48,202 nucleotides of DNA, from contig CAJCIS010000004.1 in assembly GCA_903970435.1 (NCBI GenBank), forward strand, positions 1 to 48,202, given 5' to 3'. Under the pieces are notes generated by a model, which saw nothing but the letters and a program-made list of their open reading frames with translations, did not search any database and was not told the DNA's origin. The position numbers and the translations under genes were made by a program. The DNA is from Acidobacteriota bacterium. GTDB taxonomy: Bacteria; Pseudomonadota; Alphaproteobacteria; Acetobacterales; Acetobacteraceae. Shown here piece by piece: positions 7,413 through 16,457 of the stretch. Positions within the stretch are counted from its first letter, which is position 1. Each line of letters opens with the position of its first letter.

Positions 7413-8732
7413 ATGAAGATTTATGACGCGCCGGCTGCCCTGGATTTTGTTCTTGGCGACACCACAGGGCTTGCCATTCCGGCGCATGCCGAAGCACTGC
7501 GGTGTGCGGGTGAGGCCTTTCTGACCAATGCCTTGCATCATTCCGGATCGCTTTCCGAAGACAATCGGGTGACCAGGATCACCAAATTCGAGCCCTGTAA
7601 CATTGGCAGCACGGGTCAGAAGCTATTTCTGTCACTCGAATATGCCCGTGCGGAACCGGATTTGTTGTCCGACTTGTTCGTGAAGTTCTCACGCGACTTC
7701 ACCGACGGGTTGCGTGATCGGCGGCGCGGCGAGCTTGCGCCCGAGATCCGTCTGGCCGTGCTTTCCCGCTCGCCAGGTTTTCCGATTACCGTGCCGGCTG
7801 TGTATTTCGCGGACTTCCATTTTGAGTCGGGCACGGGCCTCATCATTACGGAACGGATCAATTTTGGTGAAGGCGGCATTGAGCCGCTGCACTCGAAATG
7901 CATGGATCACGAACTTGAGGCGCCCCTTGATTATTACCGAACCATCGTGACTGCGCTTGCCCGGCTTGCCGCCGCGCACAAATCGGGCATTCTATCGCCG
8001 CAGGTTGATGTGCAATTCCCGTTCGATCCGGCCATAGCTGCAGCGGATGACCCGATTGCCATGGACGACCAAAGCTTGCGCAAGCTGTTGGCCGACTATG
8101 CCGCATTCGCCGCACGCTGTCCGCAACTCTTGCCGGCCAATATCACGTCGCCGCAGTTTATCGCCCGTCTGGAGCGCGACGCGCTCCGCTTTCTTCGTCA
8201 CGAAACGACGGTAAAGCGCTACATGCACACCGATCCTGATTTTATTGCGCTAAGCCATTTCAACGCGAACATCGATAATGCCTGGTTTTGGCGCGACGCC
8301 AATGGGATGCTGCAATGCGGGTTGCTCGATTGGCAGCGGGCACGACAGATGAACGTCGCCTATGCGCTGTGGGGTGGCTTGTGCGGGGCAAGTCTGCACA
8401 TATGGGACCACCATTTGGATTCTTTGCTTGTATCGTTTACGCGCGAACTGCATGCACATGGCGGCCCACGGCTCGACGTGACAGAACTCCGGCTCCATAT
8501 CGGTCTTTACGCGGCGACGATGGTTCTTGCCGGCCTGTTCGATGCGCCTGCGCGGGTTCTTGCCTGTCTGCCCGAAGCCGCCGAGGCCTGTGGTCCGCTC
8601 GACCCTGTGTTTCGGCGGAGTGAGGCCGCACGCAGTTTCCTGCACGTGTTCACCGTGTTCCTGAACCTGTGGGAAACGCACGATCTTGGCAAAAGCCTGG
8701 ACCTCGTATTGGATCGAACAAACCGCATTTGA
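7413..8732 (+). CDS. APH/ecdysteroid-kinase-like fold protein with degenerate catalytic loop
   Basis: A 439-residue protein resembling the aminoglycoside-phosphotransferase/choline-kinase superfamily. The catalytic region is S281-H-F-N-A-N-I-D-N289 followed by LLDWQR with D306. In typical members the loop is HGDxHxxN. Here H282 and N289 are kept, the catalytic Asp is replaced by N284, and the metal-binding Asp306 is kept. The N-terminus contains ITKFEP and FVKFSRDF, the latter like a nucleotide-binding lysine strand. The start ATG at 7413 follows AGGAAAC. I believe close relatives with the same HFNANIDNAWFWR block occur in other degradation clusters, which would make this a distinct subfamily and not a dead kinase. 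Its function is unknown: a kinase with altered chemistry, a pseudokinase or a CoA/lipid-handling protein are all possible. Confidence 0.7.
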   Translation: MKIYDAPAALDFVLGDTTGLAIPAHAEALRCAGEAFLTNALHHSGSLSEDNRVTRITKFEPCNIGSTGQKLFLSLEYARAEPDLLSDLFVKFSRDFTDGLRDRRRGELAPEIRLAVLSRSPGFPITVPAVYFADFHFESGTGLIITERINFGEGGIEPLHSKCMDHELEAPLDYYRTIVTALARLAAAHKSGILSPQVDVQFPFDPAIAAADDPIAMDDQSLRKLLADYAAFAARCPQLLPANITSPQFIARLERDALRFLRHETTVKRYMHTDPDFIALSHFNANIDNAWFWRDANGMLQCGLLDWQRARQMNVAYALWGGLCGASLHIWDHHLDSLLVSFTRELHAHGGPRLDVTELRLHIGLYAATMVLAGLFDAPARVLACLPEAAEACGPLDPVFRRSEAARSFLHVFTVFLNLWETHDLGKSLDLVLDRTNRI

Positions 8733-8929
8733 TCATCCCTGGTATCGGTGCCGCGATGAGTTTGGCCGGCCGCGCAAGATGGGGTGTGCGACGGACGAAA
8801 TCGCGCAATTATACTTCTCAAAACAACGTGCTGTTTCGTTGCCGGCCAGGACGGCGCATGTCGACGATATATGCGGGATACATGTCTATCCCGTCGGGCA
8901 ATCGCCCGTCTGCTTACAGGAGGAAAGTG

Positions 8930-10036
8930 ATGGCGAACGAGCAACCGGCCCATCATTCGCCGGCCCGCGTTTATCGCGTGGTGCAATGGGCGACCGGCAA
9001 TGTTGGGTCGCGCGCCCTGCGCCGGATAATCGAACATCCCGGGCTGAGCCTGGTCGGTCTCTATGTGCATAGCGCGGATAAGGCGGGACGCGACGCCGGG
9101 GAGCTCGCAGGCACCGCCCCGGTCGGCATTGCCGCCACCAATAACATCGAGGAAATTATTGCGTTGCGGCCTGATTGCGTGGTGTACATGCCGCTCTACA
9201 CCAATTTTGACGAGGTCTGTCGGTTGCTGGCGTCCGGCACGAATATTGTCACGACGCGCGGCGAGTTTCACAATCCGGCCAGCATGGAGGCTGCTGTGAG
9301 GGCGCGCGTGGAAGAAGCCTGCCGGCGCGGCAACAGTTCGATCCATAGCACCGGCTGCAGCCCCGGCTTTGTGACCGAAGCATTGCCGCTGGTACTCGCA
9401 ACACTACAACGCCGCTTGGACAGCGTTATCATCAATGAGTTTGCCGATTGCAGCTCGCGCGACTCTGGCGAGATGCTATTCGACATCATGGGTTTTGGCC
9501 AAAAGCCCGGGCGTGAGATGCAGGCGCGTCTGGATTATTTGCGCGAAGCTTTCGGTCCTTCATTGGAAGTTACCGCTGCGGCACTGGGCTTGGCATGTGA
9601 TGGGCTTGAGGTGATAGGGTCCGTTGCGCTTTCGCGTCACGACACATATATCACAGCCGGAATGGTAGCGGCGGGCACCGTCGCCGCGCAGCGCACGACG
9701 GTGTCGGCGATGCGTGCCGGCAGACCGTTGATAAGTTTCACAGCAAATTGGTATATATCGACCGACGTCGAAACCGAGGACGGCGAGACGTGGGATTTGC
9801 GCGCCTCGGGCTGGCATGTGCGGATGAACGGGGACGTTCCGCTCGACGTCGCGATCACCTACCCCGTCGCGCTCGAAGATTATGCCGAAATGACGCCGGG
9901 GCTGACCGCGCATCGGCCGCTCAACATGGTCGGGTATGTTTGCGAGGCCCAAGCGGGTATACGGACTTCGGCAGACCTTCCACAGATTATCGCGCAACTG
10001 GGCCCTGGTCTGCCGCAGCTTGCCGCACTCGCCTGA
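8930..10036 (+). CDS. NAD(P)-binding oxidoreductase, DapB/diaminopentanoate-dehydrogenase-like
   Basis: A 368-residue protein beginning with a Rossmann strand and glycine loop (YRVVQWATGNVGSRALRRII, about residues 11-30), then LVGLYVHSADKAGRDAGELAG and DCVVYMPLYTNFDEVCRLLASGTNIVTT. This matches the family annotated as dihydrodipicolinate-reductase-like or 2,4-diaminopentanoate-dehydrogenase-like, common in actinobacterial and sphingomonad catabolic regions. In those clusters it is not a lysine-biosynthesis enzyme; a role as NAD(P)-dependent dehydrogenase or reductase of the pathway is inferred. The start ATG at 8930 has a strong AGGAGGAAAG. It lies 197 bases after the previous gene. The reaction is unknown. 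Confidence 0.8.
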   Translation: MANEQPAHHSPARVYRVVQWATGNVGSRALRRIIEHPGLSLVGLYVHSADKAGRDAGELAGTAPVGIAATNNIEEIIALRPDCVVYMPLYTNFDEVCRLLASGTNIVTTRGEFHNPASMEAAVRARVEEACRRGNSSIHSTGCSPGFVTEALPLVLATLQRRLDSVIINEFADCSSRDSGEMLFDIMGFGQKPGREMQARLDYLREAFGPSLEVTAAALGLACDGLEVIGSVALSRHDTYITAGMVAAGTVAAQRTTVSAMRAGRPLISFTANWYISTDVETEDGETWDLRASGWHVRMNGDVPLDVAITYPVALEDYAEMTPGLTAHRPLNMVGYVCEAQAGIRTSADLPQIIAQLGPGLPQLAALA

Positions 10037-10109
10037 ACCAATTGCCCGACGCTTACTAGAACGATGCGCATTACGGCGCCGGCGGCGGCCAACTCACGGG
10101 AGTGAATTC

Positions 10110-11276
10110 ATGACCGAAAGGACGCTCGATTGTTCCGATATTGATCAGCATCTGGGCAAACCCATGGCGCCGGCGCGGATGAAGGAGCCGCTGCACAACA
10201 ACGATATCCGCCGCTGGGTCCAGGCCATGCATTACCCGAATCTGCTTCATTACGATCATGATTTTGCGGCCGAGGGCCGATATGGACGGCTTGTGGCGCC
10301 ACAATCCTTCGCCATTGTTACTGATGATGGCCATGGCGCCGGCCCGGCCTGCGTTGGGAGGATTCCGGATTCGCACCTGATTTTCGGCGGCGACGAATGG
10401 TGGTTCTACGGTCCCCGCATATTCGGTGGAGACGTAACGTATACGGAACACGTTCCGTTCGACTATGTTGTCAAGCAAACAAAGTTTGCTGGGCCAACAT
10501 GTTTCCAACGCGGCGACAATCATTATTTCAACGATAAGGGCGAAAAGATCGCTACGCAGCGCTCCACCACCATTCGCTATCGCCGCGATCTTGCCGAGGA
10601 AATGGGCTCGTTGACGGCAACCGAGGATCCTGTATGGACCGATGCCCAACTTGCCGCATTTGAAACACAGAAACTTGTCTTCATCAACGCCATGCACGAG
10701 CTTGGCCATGGAAAGCGATATTGGGATGAGGTTACAATCGGCGACGCGCTGCCGATGCGCCTATTCGGTCCGCACAGCGTTGCGAGCCTGACCACCGAAT
10801 GGCGCGCCTATCTTTTTACAATTTGGGGCGGCACGCACCGTCCCGGTATCGACCTTGCGGCGCTCGGCTTCACGCCGGACATGGCGGGGTATGAGAACGA
10901 TCCCGTTATGGAAAAGCAGAATCCCGAACTGACCGACGGTGCCTATTTCGGCCCGTCGCGCGGCCATTTGTTCCCGCGTTGGGCAAGGTATGTCGGTATG
11001 CCTCGTCCGTATGGCTATGGGGCTTCCATGGGCGCGTGGATTGTCGATTATCTCGCCGGCTGGGCCGGCGAATGGGGGCAGGTGGTGCACTGCAATGCAT
11101 TGTATCGTGGGCCCGCATTCACTGGTGACGTCACCATCATGAATGCCACCGTTATTAACAAAATGCTGGACGATCAGCAGCGATACATTGTGCAGGTTGA
11201 TTGCAAGATGACTAATCAGCTGGGCAACATCCTTGCCACCGCAACAGCGGAAATTGAGTTATGCAAGCGGCCATGA
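10110..11276 (+). CDS. MaoC-type acyl-CoA hydratase/dehydratase (double hotdog)
   Basis: A 388-residue two-hotdog protein. The first half carries the FAS1-like dehydratase N-domain pattern (ARMKEPLHNNDIRRWVQAMHYPNLLHYDHDFAAEGRYGRLVAPQSFA); the second half carries the MaoC-like region (GYGASMGAWIVDYLAGWAGEWG, then YRGPAFTGDVT). Such proteins hydrate enoyl-CoA or dehydrate hydroxyacyl-CoA esters of bulky substrates. ATG 10110 is preceded by CACGGGAGTG. A related protein of 380 residues is encoded at 16458-17600 on the other strand, so the cluster has a pair. The gene is followed by a broken SDR. Confidence 0.85.
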   Translation: MTERTLDCSDIDQHLGKPMAPARMKEPLHNNDIRRWVQAMHYPNLLHYDHDFAAEGRYGRLVAPQSFAIVTDDGHGAGPACVGRIPDSHLIFGGDEWWFYGPRIFGGDVTYTEHVPFDYVVKQTKFAGPTCFQRGDNHYFNDKGEKIATQRSTTIRYRRDLAEEMGSLTATEDPVWTDAQLAAFETQKLVFINAMHELGHGKRYWDEVTIGDALPMRLFGPHSVASLTTEWRAYLFTIWGGTHRPGIDLAALGFTPDMAGYENDPVMEKQNPELTDGAYFGPSRGHLFPRWARYVGMPRPYGYGASMGAWIVDYLAGWAGEWGQVVHCNALYRGPAFTGDVTIMNATVINKMLDDQQRYIVQVDCKMTNQLGNILATATAEIELCKRP

Positions 11277-11354
11277 AGCGGTCGTTTTCGCCCTGCGGGT
11301 CGCCGCATAGTTCTAAGACAAAATGATATACTTCGGTATTGGAAGGGCGAAGGA

Positions 11355-11943
11355 ATGGAACGGCAGCGGGAGCAGGCTCTTGCCGGCAAGGTGGCAATAA
11401 TTACTGGTGCCAGCCGCGGCGTGGGGAAGCAGGCGGCGCTGGATTTCGCCAGCCGCGGTGCGCATGTTGTGCTTGCTGCGCGCACGGTTGAAGCCGACAC
11501 CGCATTGCCGGGCACGATTGGCGACACGCTCCAGCAGATTGAGGATTTGGGGGGTCAGGCAATAGCGGTGGCAACCGACCTTGCCCAGGAAGAAGATCTG
11601 ACGAGATTGGTTGATGCGACTAAGCGAGGCCTTGTGGGCCGAATGCGCGCCGCTGGGCGTGGATGTGCTTCATCTCAACATCGGATTCACGGCAACGCCG
11701 GCCATGGCTCGGCTCGACATGCCGATCAGCTTGGCTGAATCGCCGGAGACAGTTGCGCGTGAGGGACTGGAGAATATCGCCAACGGACCGGTATGGATCA
11801 TGAGTACGCCGGGCAATGTAGAAAGGGCGCAAGTCATTTCCCGGGTCGATCACCGTGCTGAGACCGTGCGTGCGTATGCCATTCCCCCACGCGCCGAAAC
11901 TGCGAGAGCCGCACAAGAACAACGGAAACTGTCCCGCATCTGA
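11355..11943 (+). pseudogene. SDR pseudogene with internal deletion and frameshift
   Basis: The first frame from ATG 11355 gives a good SDR N-terminus (LAGKVAIITGASRGVGKQAALDFASRGAHVVLAARTVEAD) up to ATDLAQEEDLTRLVDAT. Normal family sequence then stops. From about 11614 a different frame encodes an SDR C-terminus (MRLSEALWAECAPLGVDVLHLNIGFTATPAMARL). The middle third is missing: the NNAG strand and the catalytic Ser-Tyr-Lys block. The C-terminal part resembles the same region of the intact SDR at 5993. The gene cannot make an active enzyme. A sequencing artefact is unlikely, because about 60-80 residues are lost, not one base. Confidence 0.8.
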
Positions 11944-12013
11944 CGGCTGGTGCGAGACCGCAGCAAAGCATAGGGAAGATCCGGAATGCCTAGGGATCGT
12001 CTTCATTCCCGCA

Positions 12014-12125
12014 AGCGATGGCCACGCCTATTGCTTCGCCAAGGTTGCACCGCTGTTCGCAGATCAGTTCCAGGTGTTGCTGTTGATCCGCCTGGCTACG
12101 GCGATTTCGGCCGGGGCGATGTCTG
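12014..12125 (+). pseudogene. Relic of an alpha/beta-hydrolase gene
   Basis: In one frame 12014-12076 reads SDGHAYCFAKVAPLFADQFQV. In a shifted frame from 12076 the sequence continues VAVDPPGYGDFGRGD. Joined, these match the conserved strand of epoxide-hydrolase/haloacetate-dehalogenase-type alpha/beta hydrolases (W-x-KVAPLLA-x-RF-x-VV-x-D-x-RGYGDS). Nothing else of the fold was seen before or after. The rest of 11944-12283 holds no gene that can be supported. The identification rests on about 35 residues. Confidence 0.4.
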
Positions 12126-12283
12126 CGCGCAGTAGATGGGGATCGCGGAAACAACGAGGCATTTCTTCTTTAAAACAAGGAAGGAAGACACTGCGTAATC
12201 AGAACGGCTCATAACATTGCGGGTTCGCGTGAATCGCGCGTAAGCAAAGAGCATTGGTTCTGCGCTTGCCTCCATTGTTCTGA

Positions 12284-13129
12284 TCAGTGTTTGATTGCTT
12301 CACGGAAATTCTGGTCCTTGAGAAACAACGAGGTGTTGTCGGCGGCGAGGTGGCTCCATTTGAGATTCAGGCCGCCGTCCACAAGGAGAGTTTGCCCGGT
12401 GATATAGCTGGACATATCCGACAGCAGAAACAGAATCGGCTTCGCCTGCTCCTCCACGTCGGCGCGGCGCCCCATGGCGAGCGCCGCACGGTCGCGTTCG
12501 ATGTCGTCGTCGATATACGCGCCTGAACCCGGCGTGATCGTCAAGCCGGGCGCCACGGTGTTGACCCGAATGTTGTCGAGCGCGAACTCCACGCCCAACG
12601 TTCGCGTCAACCCAACTAGGGCGGCTTTCGCAGTGCCGTAGGCGACGTGGTAAGGTGCCGTGTTGAGACCACTGATCGAGGACACTCCCACGATTGATCC
12701 AGGCAGGCGCTGCGCCTTAAGCTCCTTGGCCAGGGCGGTACTCATGAAAAACATGGTTTCGAGATTCTGGTTGAATAGCAGTCGCCAGTCTTCCCGTGTC
12801 ACTCGTTCCGCGCGCATCCAGGTTGAGGCGGCGGCGCCACCGGCGATATTGGCGAGCCCGTAGAGTTTGCCCGTTGCGCCGATAGCTGCTTTCATTGCGG
12901 TAGCAATACCATCGTCGTTGGAAATGTCAGCCTTTACCGGAACGATGGAAAGCCCGATTTTGATCAAGGGGGCAATATTTTTCTCGAGCTTTTCGTCGGA
13001 ACGGCTTATTGCAATGACTGTGGCGCCTGCCTGGCCGAGCAGGCGCGTGAGCGACGTTCCAATCCCGCCACCGGCAGCGCCGGTTACCACCACGATCCGG
13101 CCTTCAAAGTTCAAGAGCTGTTGCACCAT
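12284..13129 (-). CDS. Short-chain dehydrogenase/reductase (SDR)
   Basis: A 281-residue classical SDR. It has the cofactor loop TGAAGGGIG near residues 16-24, NIAGGA in the NNAG position, catalytic serines in VGVSSISG, YGTAK as the Tyr-Lys motif, APGLTITPG and the terminal LLVDGGL. It is about 30 residues longer than usual, with a charged C-terminal tail (NLKWSHLAADNTSLFLKDQNFREAIKH). ATG 13129 begins the family sequence, but its ribosome site is weak. It ends a minus-strand run that starts with the acyl-CoA synthetase at 19179, so it is probably under the same regulation. The substrate is unknown. Confidence 0.92.
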   Translation of the reverse strand: MVQQLLNFEGRIVVVTGAAGGGIGTSLTRLLGQAGATVIAISRSDEKLEKNIAPLIKIGLSIVPVKADISNDDGIATAMKAAIGATGKLYGLANIAGGAAASTWMRAERVTREDWRLLFNQNLETMFFMSTALAKELKAQRLPGSIVGVSSISGLNTAPYHVAYGTAKAALVGLTRTLGVEFALDNIRVNTVAPGLTITPGSGAYIDDDIERDRAALAMGRRADVEEQAKPILFLLSDMSSYITGQTLLVDGGLNLKWSHLAADNTSLFLKDQNFREAIKH

Positions 13130-13191
13130 GTGGATGTCCAGTCTGTTCAGATTGCGTTTGTCGCTGGCGGTTGTACTTCGTGTTAGTATTG

Positions 13192-14787
13192 TTAGCCAGG
13201 ACGGATTGCTAATACGCTGCCTTCAGCATCGGCCGAAATAAAGAGTGTGCCATCTGTTCCGGCTGCAATGTCTGCGAACGCACCCATCGGCCCGGACAAG
13301 TTACCGATGGGTCCAATGTATTTTGGAACGACACCGGCAGGGGCGCCTACCGGCAGGGCGAAGGCGATGTTGCGGCGCGCACCGCTTGCCAGATCGTATT
13401 CGACAAGTTCCTTGCTTGCCGCATCAACGACGTAAAGTAGCCGGCCCTGGATCAAGACGCCCTGCGGGTTCTGCAGGCCGTCCAGCACAATTTCTGTCTT
13501 GCCGCCTGACAATTTGACTACCCGGCCCGCGCCGGACTCCGCGACCAGGGGGAGGCCGTCTGGACCAACCGTCACACCTGTCGGATGGCTGAGGTCAGTG
13601 CCCAGTTGCTCGATGCTACCCGATTTCGTCGAGTGGACGCGCCCGGTGCCACTTTCTGCAAAAATGATGGTGCCGTCAGGCGCACTGGCGACTCCGTAGA
13701 GCTGGTCGAAACCCGTAGCGAGCACTTCACTCTCACCCAGGTCGGGCCAATAGCGCGCGACGGTGCCGGTACCCGTCGTGATGATAAATTCGCCTGGGCC
13801 GGAAGCGGCCACGCCACGCGCATATCCCGGATAGCCCTTCGTGAACAGCATGCCGGCGAGCTGAATTTTGCCACCTGGCCGGAGCCTGTATGAACAGGCT
13901 CCGTCCGCGACATAAAGCGCGCCGTCATTGCCCATTGCCAACCCCAGCGGCCAATTCAATCCGTTGGGCACCAGGTCGCTTGTGTTGCCGTCGGGGAGTA
14001 TCTCCGTAATGTATCCTGCCATATTTGAAACGAAAAGACGGTCGCCGACAAAGGTCGAGTTGTCCAGCCCGGGCGTGAGGGTGGCGAGCACGACGCGCGC
14101 GCCGGTGCGTGGATCGATCCGCAGCACCTGGCCGCTATGCACCTGCGTTGAAATGATGTAGCCTTGCTCGTCGAACTTTACGGAGTCCGGCACGCCAAGG
14201 CCTCCTGCCACTATCTCTGCTACGCCGCCTGCGAGATCAATCCGCCAGATTTCATTGGTCGCCATGACAGGGAAATACAGCTTGCCATCCGGACCGACAG
14301 TGAACGCGTTGGTCATGGATACGTCGGCTAAAATGATACGCGGCGGACCGCCATGCAGATCAAGCTGCATGATCCGTCCGCCCATTCTGCATTCGCCGGC
14401 GATCAACTGCCCGTTATGCCACGTGATGGGGTTGGCGCATGGTATGTCACCATACACCACGTGGGTTGCCCCGTTGGGTGCACGCATGCTGACCCGCCCC
14501 TCTGTTATTTCCGTAACGAAGAGGTTACCGGCTTGGTCAAATACCAAATCGTCAGGTGCAACGATATCGCCGCCCATGGGGCTGATGGCTTCTACCGCCC
14601 CGGTATTAACATCGACAGCGCTTATCTGGCTCCCCGAAACCTGCGCGACATAGATGCGTCCATCCGCTCCCGTTCGGATGCCATTGGCGCCGAACAGGCG
14701 GCTGGGCTGGGTAAGACGTTGCAGCGTCCACCCTTCGGCGAGAGTGATGTCGCTGCCGGCTGTATAGCGCCCGGATACTACCGGCAT
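13192..14787 (-). CDS. SMP-30/NHL-type beta-propeller protein
   Basis: A 531-residue protein made of repeated four-strand blades. Phrases such as NGIRTGADGRIYVAQ, PDDLVFDQAGNLFVTE, NAFTVGPDGKLYFPV, DSVKFDEQGYIIS, GVASAPDGTIIFAESGTGRV and GVTVGPDGLPLVAESGAGRV recur every 40-60 residues. This is the SMP-30/gluconolactonase/strictosidine-synthase-like propeller. No signal peptide is visible, so it is cytoplasmic. Family members hydrolyse lactones or act as strictosidine-synthase-like enzymes. The length suggests two propellers or one large one. ATG 14787 has GGAGGAAA at ideal distance; a TTG at 14793 is too close. A lactonase step after ring oxidation would make sense here but is inference. Confidence 0.8.
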   Translation of the reverse strand: MPVVSGRYTAGSDITLAEGWTLQRLTQPSRLFGANGIRTGADGRIYVAQVSGSQISAVDVNTGAVEAISPMGGDIVAPDDLVFDQAGNLFVTEITEGRVSMRAPNGATHVVYGDIPCANPITWHNGQLIAGECRMGGRIMQLDLHGGPPRIILADVSMTNAFTVGPDGKLYFPVMATNEIWRIDLAGGVAEIVAGGLGVPDSVKFDEQGYIISTQVHSGQVLRIDPRTGARVVLATLTPGLDNSTFVGDRLFVSNMAGYITEILPDGNTSDLVPNGLNWPLGLAMGNDGALYVADGACSYRLRPGGKIQLAGMLFTKGYPGYARGVAASGPGEFIITTGTGTVARYWPDLGESEVLATGFDQLYGVASAPDGTIIFAESGTGRVHSTKSGSIEQLGTDLSHPTGVTVGPDGLPLVAESGAGRVVKLSGGKTEIVLDGLQNPQGVLIQGRLLYVVDAASKELVEYDLASGARRNIAFALPVGAPAGVVPKYIGPIGNLSGPMGAFADIAAGTDGTLFISADAEGSVLAIRPG

Positions 14788-14834
14788 ATGCAATTTCCTC
14801 CAGCTTCCCTTGCCACTTGATCCTTACTGGGCCC

Positions 14835-14880
14835 AGGAAGCCGTTCTTTCTTGGAAAAAGGAGCCAAAAAATCTTGTGCT
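14835..14880 (-). repeat. AT-rich palindromic repeat, copy 3 (reverse)
   Basis: Reverse-orientation copy with the left tail AGGAAGC and a diverged centre (CTTGGAAAAAGG). It sits between the start of the propeller gene and the stop of the Rieske gene at 14904, where it would interrupt or terminate a joint transcript. Confidence 0.85.
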
Positions 14881-14903
14881 ATTCATTCGGGAATGCTTGG
14901 CGC

Positions 14904-16289
14904 TCAACCTTCTTTGGGCAGTTTGCGTGGGGCGCCTTCGCCCATGTATTTTGACAGGTTATAATGCAGGCTCGGAATGGCACGCTCCCGATATGGATTG
15001 GGCTGGGTGCCCCGAAAGCCCCCGTTCTTCATGCCGAGCTGAACTGCCGCCATATTGGCAAAATCCTGTTGCAGCACGGGAGGCCATTGCTCACGCTTTG
15101 TATATTGCCATTCGCTTTCCGGTGCCTCGCCCTCGGGGTATAGTTCGTAGACGGCGGCTTCGAAAATGCATTTATTCGGATCATATTGGTAAGGCCGTGC
15201 CTGGTAGCACAGCATGTTGTTGACCGCATGTCCGATCTGGGTATTTGGAAAGATTTGCCAGGCCGTGCCAGCTTTCGCGTTGTGCGCGGGTTCGACATCC
15301 GGCCAGATCACGCCGCGCGCGGCGTCATCGGCCTTCGCGGACTTCAGCCAGTATTGAAGAACTTCGTTTGGCGGCGTGCCCTCCGGCAATTCATCCCTTA
15401 GGCGCAACGCTGCGTTGAGCAGGGTCGGGGTCGTGTTGGTGTTTGCCGCCTCCCACGTGTATATCTGCATTTCCGCTGTCGAGACGCGGGCGTCACCGGT
15501 GCCAATGCGCAATTTCGCCTGCTGATTCTCGTCCATGGCTCTGGGAGCGTCGTAGCCGATATTGCTGTGTTTGCCGTGATTTCTGGCCCAGCCGGGAAAA
15601 TCGGAAAACGCGAGGAATTCGGGATGCGTGCCGGGGACGTGGTAGATCTCGTCGAAGGCTTCCAGTGCCACTTTCCAATTGCAGTCGAAGATGATCCACT
15701 TGCGCCACCGGCATCGCATGTTCTGAAGTTGATACGGATTTAGAAGTTCGGGGGCGGGATCGAGATATTCCAGCAATGTCTCGCAATCCGGATCCATGTT
15801 TATCCAGATGAAGCCGCCCCAGCTGTCACATTTTACGCGGCCGAGGCGCGTGTTTTCGTCATTCAGCGCACCTTGCCACAATTCCTTGTCCTGGATGTAG
15901 ACACATCGTCCGTTCAGGTCATAGGTCCAACTATGAAAGCCACAGACAAATCGCATCCTTTTTCCCCGCGCGTTGCGGGCGCCCGGGGGCGTGTCGACCA
16001 GACGGCGGCCGCGATGCGCGCAGACATTGTAATAAGCTTTGATCTCATCAGCAGACGTTCGAATGATAAGAATCGAATCGTCGAGGATTTCGTAGGTCAG
16101 ATAACTGCCGATTTCAGGGATGTCCTCGACACGACCGGCTTGCAGCCAAGTCTTGCGCCACAGTCTGTCCCGCTCGGCGCGGGCATATTCCGGCGAAATG
16201 TACGCGTCGACACCGATCGTCACTGGCTCTGCCAGTTCCTCCGTGCTCGCTATGGCATCTCCGACAGACTTCCTCGCAGAATAGTTCAT
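14904..16289 (-). CDS. Rieske non-heme iron oxygenase, large (alpha) subunit, first copy
   Basis: A 461-residue alpha subunit. The [2Fe-2S] Rieske ligands are C90 and H92 (CAHRGRRL) and C116 and H119 (CGFHSWTY). The mononuclear iron site has E214-I-Y-H217 and H222 (DEIYHVPGTH), with a later Asp probably in QQDFANM. These enzymes use electrons from a reductase and ferredoxin to hydroxylate or demethylate cyclic substrates. No beta subunit, ferredoxin or reductase gene lies nearby, so it is likely an alpha-only oxygenase served by a distant electron chain. The start at 16289 follows GAGGACGCG. It is clearly related to the second copy at 20219-21586, sharing the C-terminal PRKL ending. Confidence 0.95.
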   Translation of the reverse strand: MNYSARKSVGDAIASTEELAEPVTIGVDAYISPEYARAERDRLWRKTWLQAGRVEDIPEIGSYLTYEILDDSILIIRTSADEIKAYYNVCAHRGRRLVDTPPGARNARGKRMRFVCGFHSWTYDLNGRCVYIQDKELWQGALNDENTRLGRVKCDSWGGFIWINMDPDCETLLEYLDPAPELLNPYQLQNMRCRWRKWIIFDCNWKVALEAFDEIYHVPGTHPEFLAFSDFPGWARNHGKHSNIGYDAPRAMDENQQAKLRIGTGDARVSTAEMQIYTWEAANTNTTPTLLNAALRLRDELPEGTPPNEVLQYWLKSAKADDAARGVIWPDVEPAHNAKAGTAWQIFPNTQIGHAVNNMLCYQARPYQYDPNKCIFEAAVYELYPEGEAPESEWQYTKREQWPPVLQQDFANMAAVQLGMKNGGFRGTQPNPYRERAIPSLHYNLSKYMGEGAPRKLPKEG

Positions 16290-16457
16290 CGCGTCCTCAG
16301 TTCCCGGAATTGATCTTTATAGACCCGATGGGTATGGCATCGCCCCTCTGGTGTGTTCCGCCGCTTGGGAGGCGCGGGGCGCGCGTCGAGCGAACGCGCA
16401 CAAGATCACAAAACCTATCACGGCAAAAGCGGGCAGGCAACTTTCTCCAGGTCCCAA

